Shown in pieces: positions 1 through 10,894 of a stretch of DNA of 64,000 bases. Every line of letters starts with the position of its first letter. Within the stretch, counting starts at the first letter, position 1. A program made the translations under genes and the position numbers. The notes beneath the pieces were generated by a model that saw only the letters and a list, made by a program, of their open reading frames with translations, was not told the origin of the DNA and did not search any database. This DNA is from Cryptomeria japonica (taxonomy: Eukaryota; Streptophyta; Pinopsida; Cupressales; Cupressaceae), in NCBI RefSeq assembly GCF_030272615.1, contig NC_081409.1:915174340-915238339 (forward strand), read 5' to 3'.

Positions 1-374
1 TTTGTTTTGCCATGAGGTGGCTTGAGTTGTATTATGCTTGCAATCTCCCCAATGGTACTTGGTCCACTTCCACCTGTGGAAAGATCATCACAAGTTGTGG
101 TGAGAGTGTAGCTTGGGATGGGAAAATGCATGTTGAGTGTTTTCCCCTTATTTGTTGTGTTGGTTGTTTGTTTGTAACTCGTCTAGTGCTTGGTTCTCCA
201 AGCTCGGGGGTGGATTCTAGTAAGCCTAGGCTGGGAGGTGAGCTCTCCATAGTCAAGTTACATTTTTATTGCAGGTTGCTTGGAATGGAAAAGAAAAGAG
301 GAAGGGATAGTTGCTATTCTAAGTTGCAGGAAAAGTTAAAAAAAAAAAGAAGAAAGAATGTAGTCATTTTGTAG
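1..374. other. Unassigned left edge of window
   Basis: A plus-strand frame of about 120 codons (12-374) is open, and a shorter minus-strand frame overlaps it. Neither product shows a motif I recognise. The plus-strand product ends in a low-complexity lysine/arginine-rich stretch coded by an A-rich run, which argues against a real protein end. This may be the 3' tail of an element lying to the left of the window. Confidence 0.25.
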
Positions 375-1306
375 CGAAAAAAGGAGGAGTTATTGTTGTA
401 TTTAATTTCCAAAAGAAAAGAAGTGTATTTATTTTATTCATATTCCTATGGAAGGGAAATATTAGTTGGGTGTTCAAACCCATTTGTATTATTATTTACT
501 TGTATTTAAATTTGCTAAAGAAATGTATTTCTCCTATTTTGGTTAGTTTTGCAAAAAGGGAAGATGGAATAAATTAGCGTGTATTTAAATCCTCATTTAA
601 AAAAAAAGGAAAAAAAGTTGTTGCATTTATGTGTATTCTGCAAATAAATTAATTTCTGTTACTACATGTTCATTTATGTTTATTATGCTACTGCAAATAA
701 AATAAATCAGTCATTATTTTTCCATTTAATGCAGAAAATAAATCTTATTGTAATAGCTTATTTTATCAAAAAAAAAGATTAGCATTTAGTTTTAGTTTTA
801 TTTTGTTTACCAAAAAGGATTATATTTTAAGCTTGCTGTTAGAATGCATTGTAGATATTAGTTATAGAATGTTTGTTTTAAAACAGAAAAAAACAAACAA
901 AAAAAACAGAATATTAAGCATATATTTCTTTCAGCCTTTTAAGAAAAGGATATTTTTCCTATTATACAAACTACAAATAATGTTAGGAAAATCTCTGCAT
1001 GCATTTTAAAGATATAATAAAAAAAAAAGATAATAAACTCATAAGTTGCCTAAATGGGTTATAATTAAAAAATAACAATATATACTTGTTTATATATATA
1101 TAGAATATATACTTTCTATTTATTTAAATGCTTCATTCTGAAAATCTGTTTATTTAAAAAAAAACAGTAATGTATTTACATGTTCCTTTTATATATATAT
1201 ATATATATATATACGCATATATAAATAATGCAGGTTTATGTCTTTTAAGAAATTATTACATGTTAAACTATTAAACAAAAAAAAATGGATATATATAAAT
1301 AAATAA

Positions 1307-1341
<35 letters not shown>

Positions 1342-1390
1342 TTTTTTAAACATATTTTTAAACACCAAAAAAAAAACTTTAAAATTTTTT
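375..1390. other. AT-rich spacer with TA microsatellites
   Basis: No gene-like signal was found. The stretch is strongly AT-rich with homopolymer A runs. It holds two TA dinucleotide tracts, at about 1,190-1,213 and 1,310-1,338. The 68-codon frame at 803-1,009 is lysine/isoleucine/phenylalanine-rich, as expected from random AT-rich DNA. Confidence 0.6.
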
Positions 1391-1420
1391 TTGCACGGAG
1401 GGAAGAGTGGACCACAGTCG

Positions 1421-1640
1421 TGGGCGGCGACGCCCACAGTCTGCAGGAGCCCACAGCTATGGGCGGTGACGTCCACAAGGCTGCGGAAGCCGTAGCTGTG
1501 GGCGGCGTCGTCCACAGACTGTAGGAGCCCGCAGCTGTGGGCGGCGATGTCCACAGACTGCGGGAGCCCGTAGCTGTGGGCGGCGACGTCCATAGTCTGC
1601 GGGTCACCTCAGCTGTGGGCGGTGCTGTCCGTAGCTCACG
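1421..1640. repeat. GC-rich 39-bp minisatellite, six copies
   Basis: The motif TGGGCGGCGACG or a close variant begins at 1421, 1460, 1499, 1538, 1577 and 1616, an exact 39-bp period. Units contain the near-palindrome CCCACAGCTGTGGGC, so each could fold into a hairpin. Because 39 is a multiple of three, several frames stay open on both strands across the array and read as 13-residue repeats. The GC content contrasts sharply with the AT-rich DNA on both sides, and the GC-rich context runs on to about 1,750. I see no sign that it is translated. Confidence 0.9.
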
Positions 1641-1749
1641 ATACACCCCCGCACCGCCTCCTGCCACCTTCGTGAAAACCATCGGTTCGGCCCTGCGTGC
1701 CCGCCGTGGAAGAAAATAGAGCACCGCCTCCCATGGCCGCCGCTCCCAC

Positions 1750-1812
1750 ACCTGCACACACACACACAAAAAAAAAGAAGGGAAAAGATTTACATTCACA
1801 CACACACACACA
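1750..1812. repeat. CA-rich microsatellites
   Basis: Two short (CA)n tracts at about 1,754-1,768 and 1,797-1,812 are separated by an A-rich purine stretch. They follow directly on the GC-rich block. Confidence 0.75.
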
Positions 1813-1859
1813 ACACTTAAAAAAAAAAGAAAAAAAAATATGTATGTTATAACACATAT

Positions 1860-1886
1860 GCCCTAACCCTAATTTTGGGTTAGGGC
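1860..1886. other. Telomere-like hairpin
   Basis: GCCCTAACCC (1860-1869) is followed by a 7-base AT-rich spacer and then GGGTTAGGGC (1877-1886), a perfect 10-bp inverted repeat. Each arm contains a CCCTAA/TTAGGG hexamer. A further GGGTTAG-like string lies near 1,940. With one hexamer per arm it is not a telomeric array. Confidence 0.7.
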
Positions 1887-2023
1887 AAACACACATAGAT
1901 TTTAAAATAAAATATGTGTGGGATGGGTGTTTAAAAGTTAGGGTTAGCATGTGAACTTTTAGAATTCTTTTAAAAGTAAATTAATAAAATAAAGAAACCC
2001 CCCCTCCCCCCACCCTCTCTTTG

Positions 2024-2025
<2 letters not shown>

Positions 2026-2077
<52 letters not shown>
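2026..2077. repeat. (TA)n microsatellite, about 52 bp
   Basis: An uninterrupted TA dinucleotide run that directly follows a pyrimidine-rich stretch of C and T at 1,998-2,020. Confidence 0.9.
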
Positions 2078-2080
<3 letters not shown>

Positions 2081-3224
2081 ATTAAAATCTATACTTATAT
2101 GGAATCAAAATAGTTATTTGTAAACTAAGTAATGCACTTTTAATTATTAAATGAATGTAGAAGTATTCTAATAGGAAGATTTTAAAACTCTTGGGTAGGA
2201 TAAACCCTTGGAAGAAAAAAAAAAGATAAAATGATATATGTAGGGTCAAGTTGGCCCTTTTAAATTTAAAATTTATAAGGTATTTTAATTTATGGAAATT
2301 TTATTTAATAGGTTTGTTTAATCTAATAACTAGGACAATTTATTTAGACCCTAGGTAATTAAAGAACTATAGGAGATTATTGATCAATTAATTTAGAGAT
2401 TATGTATTAAATTTGAGATTAATTTTTAAGTTTGGAGATTTTAATTATTTATTAATGGAAGATAGTATTTATTTTGTTGGAGATTTTTAAACCGCTTGTA
2501 ACTTAAATGTTTTATTTTGCCAATTGGCTTAGTGGTTAGATTCACTCAAAACATAGTTAAGACTAAACTAGTCTTGCAATATTTTAATTAAGTTAGTCGT
2601 ACTAGGTTAAGTATTTAAATTTTTTTTTTTAATCCCGTTTGTGCCTAAAAGTTTGGGCATGACAGCGCGCTCAAATCTTGTATTAACTGGTTCTTGAAAT
2701 GATGAACTTCGCTCCATAAGCATGAGTTTATGAAATAATAACTTCTGTCCAATCTCTTCATGCACGAAGGACTCAAAGAAAATTCACTCAATCAAAATAC
2801 ACAATATTAGCATTACTGGTGTTGGTACTTGGGTATGCACAATATGAGCAATAGATAGTTTAAAAGTATACGCCATATGAGTTACAAGTAATGAACAAAA
2901 TTGGATCACATTTGAAGACATATACACAATGAACAAGTTTGATCATATTTCAATAGCAAATAACTAAGTTTCAAGAATACCAAGTTTCATATATATCAAT
3001 GAACAAATTGGATCAAATATCAAGTTTCATATATATCAAAATGAATAATAATTGTGTACATATAACAAAATGACATAGATGCCAAATCAATAATAGTTAC
3101 AAAAATATGGCATGTGCCATGTCTGTCAAAGTCGATATATACATTTACAAATGTCGAATATATAAAAAAAATTGGTCCTTCAATGACCACAACTATAACT
3201 ATATGTCTCTATCGGTATCTATAA
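2078..3224. other. AT-rich spacer, no gene seen
   Basis: No open frame of note. An imperfect inverted repeat (TGCCTAAA then TTTGGGCA) lies at about 2,641-2,662, next to a short GC-rich patch GACAGCGCGCTC. The last exon of the minus-strand gene at 3,225-13,148 ends at the right edge of this stretch, so its 3' untranslated region would fall here. Confidence 0.5.
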
Positions 3225-3452
3225 CTATGGTGGATCATCAAAATCGAGCCTGTTCAAAGCAGTATGTGGCTCTGTAGGTGGCTAAACAAGGACAAATACA
3301 TTTCTAATCAGATATATTTTCTCAATATAACATCAAAATAACTAAATAGTGAACTCTAAATTGTTTGAAGTTGAAATGTTGATTATCTCATCTTTGTCTT
3401 CTACAATTGGGTGAGGCTGAGGATCCATGGGATGTCTAGAAGGGGGCTGTAG
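3225..3452 (-). pseudogene. Terminal exons 10-11 of the split gene
   Basis: Exon 10 starts at 3,452 after a CCAG acceptor and codes for a Pro/His-rich segment (MDPQPHPIVED). Its donor is not clear. Exon 11 (3,281-3,225) follows a TTTAG acceptor and codes for PPTEPHTALNRLDFDDPP before a TAG stop. The 3' end beyond it is not visible. Confidence 0.5.
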
Positions 3453-3543
3453 CTGGTAAAACAATATTAGTACATGTTAATAACATATATGTCAAATAAC
3501 ACATAATAACTAAAAATGAATAAACTAAAAAACTAAAGCATAT

Positions 3544-3968
3544 CGGAGCCTCAGATGGATGTTCTATGGTCGTAGAAGGCAAAGTCACAGATGAATTAAT
3601 CACGACCATTTCCTATATCCATGGTAAGTGATTCAAAAGGATTTAACTAGATGGTTTCAACTCCGTTGTGCACTTAGTAAAAAGGAGTGGATCTAAGACA
3701 AACACACCTTTTCCCTTGGTCGTGTTGGATCCCATAATATACGTGTAGGACTTCAACTTAAATGGAATGGTAGAATAACAATAGGAAGTTTGGAAGGAGC
3801 CTGTAATAGGTTAAAGACAATTATACAAGTTAATAACCCAAAGTTGTTAACAAACTAGATAAAATAAATATTTTTAACATATGTAGAACAAATGCACACC
3901 GAAGCCTCATATAGTTCTCTTGTAACCTTAGGAGGCCTAGTCGAATTTGATGCAGCTATTACCATTTC
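3544..3968 (-). pseudogene. Exons 7-9 of the split gene, with a duplicated exon
   Basis: Exon 7 (3,968-3,900, 69 bp) and exon 9 (3,612-3,544, 69 bp) have the same length, both begin GAAATGGT and both end in a similar Glu-Ala-Ser/Pro context, so one is probably a copy of the other. Exon 8 (3,800-3,708, 93 bp) lies between them, begins APSKLP and has one TGA stop. The donor of exon 9 reads AT where GT is expected, consistent with decay. Confidence 0.55.
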
Positions 3969-4064
3969 CTATATGAAAAATGATAACATATGATATAGAC
4001 ATAAAAGGATTTAGTTATTTCGAACAAGCAAGAATGCAGTCCTAAGTGAATATGAAGATATCAC

Positions 4065-4660
4065 CTCTCCACTCTACTGAACCTCATCGATATCAGGTGC
4101 ATTCATTAATTCCATAAACCCCATATGTTCCTGTATATAGAACAAATAAATTAAGTGCATTTATCAATATCTACATATAAATGTTTAATCATAATAAATT
4201 TCAACAAATGAATTTAAATTGTACTGAATTACCTTCTGTCGTTTGGGTGTCCAAGAGGATATCTTTTTCGGCCTTAGAGTGCTAGAGGATGACTTTCTCA
4301 CATGAGATGTCCTCAAGGCAGGTGGGGTAAACTAATAGAAAAAATTAGCATAAGGGAAAAGAGCATGTATTTAATATCTCACTTAAGTCAAAAATATATA
4401 AATCTAAATGGTACCGCATAACTATCTTGGCCAAAGTCAATGGCCGAAAGCATGATATCATCAAGTTGGGATATTTCATCCACTGATAAACCCTATAAAA
4501 CACCAAGTAATGATACATATAATTAACAAAAGATATTTTGAAACCAATGTATTATTATATTTTTAACAAATTTACAAATCTTTACCTCTAGTGGTGAAAC
4601 TACTCGTGACCATGGAGTTGACTGAAAAGTATGTGGTGTACTCCCACCACCCACTGCACC
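4065..4660 (-). pseudogene. Exons 3-6 of the split gene
   Basis: Four short exons, 4,660-4,586 (75 bp), 4,492-4,415 (78 bp), 4,331-4,233 (99 bp) and 4,130-4,065 (66 bp), each start after AG and end before GT. All have lengths divisible by three and stay in phase 0. Exon 4 is acidic (ISQLDDIML), exon 5 is basic and Ser/Thr/Pro-rich, like a linker or nuclear-localisation type of sequence (LRPKKISSWTPKRQK), and exon 6 contains one TAG stop. Confidence 0.6.
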
Positions 4661-4777
4661 CTACAATGCATTTTATTTATATGTCACTTTAAATTGTTCT
4701 AAAAATAATAATTCATTTCTTTTTATAAGATTTAGTCACTTAATTGATAACATGTCATAAACATAATTAAACGCACC

Positions 4778-5038
4778 TGTGTCTGATAGAGAGGGTACAA
4801 CATATTGATCACTTCATCAGTGAGGGCCACATCCTCTGCAGTGGAAGCATGACATCTACTCCTGCAACATGTACATGAATGAGATGTTGAACCATTCTCA
4901 TCCGTGTTAGTGTCTACAATAGAACATACACCCTGGCAGGTGGGGCAAATATGCTGAATGGGCTGGTTCATGCCAAATGATGCATGAGGTAATACTGATG
5001 AAGGAGGTATCGCTGATGAAGTAGGTGCCACAGGTGCT
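4778..5038 (-). pseudogene. Exon 2 of the split gene, 3' part (cysteine cluster)
   Basis: With Copia A and one GGTAC copy removed, the frame passes from 12,139 directly into this segment without a shift. It codes for a Pro/Ser/Thr-rich linker, then CPTCQGVC and, after an acidic spacer, CTCCRSRC. Two clustered cysteine pairs of this kind suggest a possible metal-binding module. The exon ends at 4,778 with a CAG|GTGCG donor. No stop is present in this part. Confidence 0.65.
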
Positions 5039-5043
5039 GGTAC

Positions 5044-6302
5044 TGCTAGGATAACCGGTGAATAACTAAGAGGGGGGGTGAATCCATTGTTAACAAATTA
5101 TAACATTTAATCCACTTAATAACCCTTAAACAAATTAAGTACCGGTAGAGAAGAAACAAATACCAGTAAACAATACAACTTAACAATTAAACAAATAATC
5201 AATGAAAAGCAACCATACCACATAACACCATGATTTGTACGTGGAAAACCTAGAAAGGGAAAAACCACAGTGGGAAGCCTACCCACAGTCAAATGATACT
5301 TCTACAGAAAGTATGTGATACAATGAGGGGCCAACACATGCAGGAAGGCACACTGCCTAGAGCATACTGCTCATTACAAAAGAGTCCCACTGACTATAGA
5401 GAGGCTACAACCATCTTAGAATAAATGGACAATAATCCAATAGAGTGAACTACCTGAAATAACATCTACCATGCTTGATTACAGTCTCGGTTAAGCTCAA
5501 TACTAGAGGCCTTTGAGCTCTTCCTTAATCCCAATTCGATCACCTACGATCAACCAAGTCTCCTTCACATATAATATTGCATTTCAAGACCACAGACACT
5601 TATTCCATTCCCATACCATGATCTACAATGAGATCTTACATCATTTTATACAAACCCTAAGGCCTAAACCAATTAGGTTGGCCACCTAAAAGATATTACA
5701 ATAAGATATTTACATAGATTAATATTACAATGATATGTCATGTCGGCTTAAGACCAAAACAACAATAATAAATCCATAAATAATCCTGAAACATCTTGGT
5801 AACGTGTAGAGGACACGTTAGCATGATATCGGCCCATAACCTAGATAGGTACCATACCTATTCTAGGTTCACCACGCCAAAGAAATGTCTTCAAGCAGTT
5901 GAAGCACGATCAAAGAACATCTTCAGTATCCTGAAATCCATGTAGAAGCAGCACCAACACTAGTTATGCTTCCTGTCAAGATTCCCTAGTGAGAGCTCTG
6001 CCGATAAAGCCTTAAATTAGTGCCGGTAAGGGTTTACCAGAGTGTATGATAACATCCGATTACCAAGTCAATACCATCTGACCAAGACATGCTCCATAAT
6101 CACATACCACATGTAACCAATCCCATACCATAGATCAAAACATGTTGGAAGTGTCCAACATATAGTCTCTTATGCCAATAACATTGGATCTTCTACCACT
6201 AACCAAAACCTGTCTGTCGGTAACCAACCATAACAACTAGTGTTGACATCAATGACAAAACATCAATGCAACACATAATCAATTCATCCAATAATTCCTA
6301 CA
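5044..6302 (-). repeat. Copia A 3' LTR
   Basis: The LTR is 1,259 bp and begins TGCTAGGATAACCGG, ending AATTCCTACA on the plus strand. It includes a segment around 5,280-5,310 (CCCACAGTCAAATGATAC) that is absent from the other LTR, so a deletion separates the two copies. Confidence 0.9.
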
Positions 6303-6316
6303 ATCTCCCCCTTTGG
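6303..6316 (-). other. Copia A polypurine tract
   Basis: The minus strand reads CCAAAGGGGGAGAT immediately before the 3' LTR. This is the expected plus-strand priming site. Confidence 0.8.
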
Positions 6317-6638
6317 CATTGATGGAAACACTAGATGTGAAAAACATCTAAGTACCAAGAAATGCCAAACAAGTCTCCCCTTGTGGAAGACAACCAACAA
6401 TCTCCTGAATATCAATAACTCTCTCCCTAATGTATACAACTCCTTTTCTTATTTTTCACATTAATATCTCTCCCCCTTTGACATCAATGCCAGAAATCTA
6501 ACAAAAATATCAAAGAAAGAATATAAACCTTTGTATCTCAAAGCTGACTACTCCCCTTGAGTAGTAGCACCACTCATCAGTGTCAGAATGAATAATATCC
6601 TTGATAATGCATGCTAGACTGATGACAAACTGCATCAA

Positions 6639-8217
6639 TCAAGTCTCTGCTGGAGGGACAGAAACCCCTAACCTGTCTCTCAAATACTCAAATGATTCCT
6701 TAGATAGTGGTTTAGTGAATATATTTGCAATATGTTCATTAGTGTTCACATAAACCAACCTTTGCTTCTATCTTGTCCTTCAAAAAGTTATACTTTATTG
6801 ATATATGTTTAGTCTTAGAGTGAAATACCAGATTCTTAGACATGTCAATAGCTGCAGAGTTATCACAATAGATAACTACCAGTTCACTACAATTTACCTT
6901 GATATCCTTCAATATTTGCTTCATCCACAAGACTTGAGTGCAATTAGTTGCTACTACAACATACTCAGCTTCTGTAGTAGATAAAGAAATGCATGACTAT
7001 TTTTTGCTGATCCATGAAACCAGTTTCTTTCCAAGAAAGAAATCTCCACCAGAAGTGCTCTTCCTATCATCAGTATCTCCTGCCCAATTTGAGTCAATAT
7101 ATGCACATAAAGTGAAATCATCATTTTTGGAATACCATAAACCATATTTTGTTGTTCCTTGCAAATACCAAAATATCCTCTTTACTGCACATTCATGATT
7201 TTATTTAGGATTAATTTGATATCTTGAAACAATACTTACTATATTCATAATATTTGGTCTAGTCTGAGTTAGATATAATAGACCACCAATCATAGGCTTA
7301 TACCTTGTTAGATTTACCGGTGTAGAAGTATCCTTGATAGATAATTTCTCACTTATCACCATAGGAGTACTTACCGGTTTGGAATTATCTGTACCAAACT
7401 TCTTCAATAATTCCCTCATATACTTAGTTTGACAGATAAAAATGCCTTTTTCAGTTTGAGTAATCTACAAACCTAAGAAAAATATCATCTCACCAATCAT
7501 GGACATTTCAAATTCATTCTTCATATTGTTAGCAAATTCCATGCACAATTTATCTTCTCCACCAAAAATGATATCATCAACAAATACTTCAATAATCAAA
7601 ATATCATCATCAATGATCTTATAATCTAAATTACTATCAACATTGCCTTTACTAAAACCAAGCTCTAAAATATATTTATCCAATCTTGCATACCAAGCTC
7701 TAGAAGCTTGTTTCAGTCCATATAAAGTTTTCTTCAATCTTCAAACCATATCTTTATCATCTGTAAGTGAAAATCCATCAGGTTTCTCATTGTATACTTC
7801 TTCTTTAAGTTCACTATTCAAAAATACACATTTAACATCCATTTGATAAACCTTATAGTTCTTATAAGCTGCATAGGAAAGAAATAGCCTAATAGCTTCA
7901 ATTATAGCTACATGTACAAATGTCTCACCAGAATCAATTCCTTCTATTTGAGAATATCCTTTACAAACCAATCTAGCCTTGTTTCTTATAACTTGACCAT
8001 CCTCATTCAGTTTATTCCTAAAAACCCATTTAGTTCCAATAACATTCTTATTTTTAGGTTGGGGAACTAAAGACCAAGTCTCGTTCTTCTCTATCTGATT
8101 TAATTCATCTTCCATAGCCTTTAACCAATGTTCATCCTTACAAGCTTCAATAAGAGATGCCGGTACAACTTGAGAAATAAGACATGCCTCTTCATTTGCC
8201 AATCTTCTTCTTGTCAT
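6639..8217 (-). pseudogene. Copia A reverse transcriptase and RNase H
   Basis: The reverse transcriptase begins with [20 protein letters not shown] and continues through [11 protein letters not shown] (catalytic Asp present), YGLKQASRAWYA and VFVDDIIFGG (catalytic Asp-Asp present). Stops or shifts occur near 7,740 and 7,465-7,419. RNase H is recognisable from YCDNSAAIDMSKN and HSKTKHISIKYNFL near 6,865-6,790, and the tail FTKPLSKESFEYLRDRLG leads to a TGA at 6,641-6,639. Confidence 0.85.
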
Positions 8218-8229
8218 AATTCCCTTGTT

Positions 8230-9771
8230 CCTATCTCTAATGATTTGATCTTCAGAATGATTTAATCTTACATACCTTGGTGTCTTCTAAACTTTAGGTT
8301 CACTGCTCTAATCATCAGTCATAGTTGAATTTTCTGATTATGTTGGTGTAACTGTCTTAGTTTCCTGTATCGGTTGAGGCATTGTCAATTCAGTTATGAT
8401 CGTTTCCACTGCTAGTTCCATGTCATATGATATAGAATGATTTTTGTATTACTCATCCACTTTTACATTATCACTCTCCACAATTTTATGCAATCTTTTG
8501 TTATAACATATATATGCTTTGCTTTGAATTGAATAGCCAAGAAATATTCCTTAATCACATATAGGATCAAACTTTCCAATTGAATCATCTCTTTTGATAT
8601 AGCATTTAGTTCTAAAATTTTTGAAATACTTAACAATAAGTGTATGTCCAAACCATTATTCATAAGGGGTCTTACCGGTTTCACCTTTGATGTGAACTCT
8701 ATTGAATGTGTAGACTATTGTACTCACTACTTCTCTCTAGTAGATATTAGGCAATTTGGCTTCCATCATCATAGATCTTGCTACATCCAAAATGGTTTTG
8801 TTCTTTCTTTCCACTACCCCATTCTACTGAGAAGTCCTGGGTGCAGATAACTATCTCCTGATTCCATTTGTCTCACAATAACTGTTAAATTCATGAGAAG
8901 TGAAATCACAACCATGATCTGATCTTAGACATTTGGTTTTCAATCCAGTTTCTGTTTCAACCTTTTCTCTAAATATCTTGAATTTCTCAAAAGCTTCAGA
9001 CTTATCCTTAAGAAAAGTCACCCACATCATCCTAGAATAGTCATCAATAATCAACATGAAATACCTATCACCTTGAAAGCTTCTAGTCCTTGCTGGACCA
9101 CATAAGTCAGTGTGAATCAAATCAAGTGCATCATTAGATTAATCGTGTATGCTCTTAAAATAAGTTCTAACTTGCTTTCCCAATTGACATTCCTTACATA
9201 CTAGATTATGAGGCTTCATAATCTTAGGTATATCTCTAGCTACCTTAGTTGAACTGATCTTAACAATACAATCAAAATTAACATGACACAACCTCTTATG
9301 CCATAACCAACTCTCATCAATATGAGCAATCAAACATGTCTTATTGCTAGTGTTCAAGTGAAAGATATTACCTCCAGTTTGAATACCGGTTGCGATATCC
9401 AAACCAGTCTTGTTAATGATTTTGCATTTTCTATCTTTAAATTGAAGTTGGAAACCCTTGTCCACCAATTGACCAACACTCAAAAGATTATGCTGTAAAC
9501 CTTCTGCATAATAGACATTATCAGTGTTATGCTTACCATCCAAAGAAATAATATCTCTACCTCTGATCATACATGCTTTGTCATCTCCAAATCTAACTTG
9601 ACCACCATTGTATTCTTGCAGGGACATACATTTCCCTTTATCTCTAGTCATATGATGTGAGCATCCACTATCAATTACCCATTCATCCTTATCTTCAACT
9701 TTTGCCGCCAAGGTCTTTTCTTCATTTATGATAGCTGGTTCCTGTTCATCTTCCTTTAAAGCATAGAACAC
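8230..9771 (-). pseudogene. Copia A protease and integrase
   Basis: The protease active-site motif VIDSGCSHHMT lies near 9,680-9,650. A GAG-pre-integrase zinc-binding segment follows (LWHKRLCHVNFDCI, then CKECQLGK at about 9,190). The integrase core has HTDLCGP near 9,115 and RSDHGCDF near 8,920. In the latter the catalytic Asp is kept, but the neighbouring Asn, Gly and Glu of the usual DNGGE are changed. The frame breaks repeatedly below 8,850, where the DDE Glu region and integrase C-terminus are only recognisable in pieces. Confidence 0.8.
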
Positions 9772-10836
9772 TCATTCCTTTCCCTTGCCAGATCCACTAG
9801 CAGAGTCTTCTGTTGGTTCATCTCTAGAGTCATCAATTACTTCTTCTTCATTTGCTATGTAAAATTGTTTACTTTTCTTAAAATCTATATCTGTTCTGGT
9901 TAGGCTAAATGATTTCTTAACTCTTTCCTCAAACCTTGCATTCCTTTTAGGACATCTAGATGCAAAATGACCAATCTTATTACATGAAAAACATTTAAAA
10001 GGTGCTTTTCCTTCATGCTTACAACCTGTTGGACCTCTAGGTACTCTTCTAGCAAATAAGGCTTCAAGTTGCTCAAATTCTTCATCTTCTTTCCTCATGT
10101 CTTCTAATTCTTTTGCATATAAGACTTTCCAATCACTTTTTCCAGTAGATGATGATGATGATACATGAAAAGAAGGTTCAAACTTTATAGCTCCAGAGGA
10201 TCCAAATTCTTCAAGATCAAAAGTAGAGAATTTCCCAATTAGAATGTCTCTATTAACTGAAGAGTTTGCCATTGTTCTCAACTCATTAATTGCATTTGCC
10301 TTCATCTTGTAAGCTAATGGAAGGGCTCTCAAGACTTTGGAAACTATTTCATCTTCACTCAAAAAACCTCTACAACATTGAATTCCCATAACAATCTTAT
10401 TTACTCTTTCCATAAACACAACAATTCTTTCATTATCTTCCATCTTCAAGTTTTCATATCTCACCTAGTAGCCATCGAGTTTGGCAATTTTGATAGTAGG
10501 ATCACCTTCATTCAAAGTTTGTAGTTTGTCCCACATAACCTTTGTTGATGATTTATCAGTCAATCCCATGATCTGCTGATCATTAAGTGCACACAAGAGG
10601 GCTTCTCTAGCTCTGCAATTATTTTCAATATTCTTGTCCAAGTCTGCAAGAGCAAGATTGCTAGATGTCGGATCATAAGGTGTGTATCCTTTCTCAGTGA
10701 TCTCCCAAATATCCTTTCCAAGACATCTAAGATGAGTCTCCATTATAATTTTCCATATCCTATAATTTGTTCCATCAAGCTTAGGGATTTCTCTTCTAAA
10801 AATAGTTGTTAGTGGATTAGAAGTGTTAGCTGCCAT
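9772..10836 (-). pseudogene. Copia A gag (capsid and zinc knuckle)
   Basis: The ATG at 10,836 lies about 47 bases past the primer site. The start MAANTSNPLTTIFRREIPKL followed by GTNYRIWKIIMETHL is typical of a copia gag (UBN2-like) domain. One TAG at 10,465-10,467 interrupts the frame between LDGY and RYENLKMED. A CCHC zinc knuckle, CFSCNKIGHFASRC, lies at about 9,997-9,956. The frame meets a TGA at about 9,772 and then continues into protease. Both stops are one transition from a coding codon. Confidence 0.85.
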
Positions 10837-10882
10837 AGGATCTACCTCAAGCGGTTAAGATTCTACAAAAGAGGACCAAATA

Positions 10883-10892
10883 TCTGATACCA
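10883..10892 (-). other. Copia A primer binding site
   Basis: The minus strand reads TGGTATCAGA two bases inside the 5' LTR. This is complementary to the 3' end of plant initiator tRNA-Met, the usual copia primer. Confidence 0.85.
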
Positions 10893-10894
10893 AT

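Noticed and set aside
1189-1811. Frames across the GC-rich minisatellite
   Set aside because: Open on both strands only because the unit is 39 bp; they run into A- and TA-rich low-complexity DNA at both ends.
1860-1886. Interstitial telomere array
   Set aside because: Only one hexamer per hairpin arm is present.
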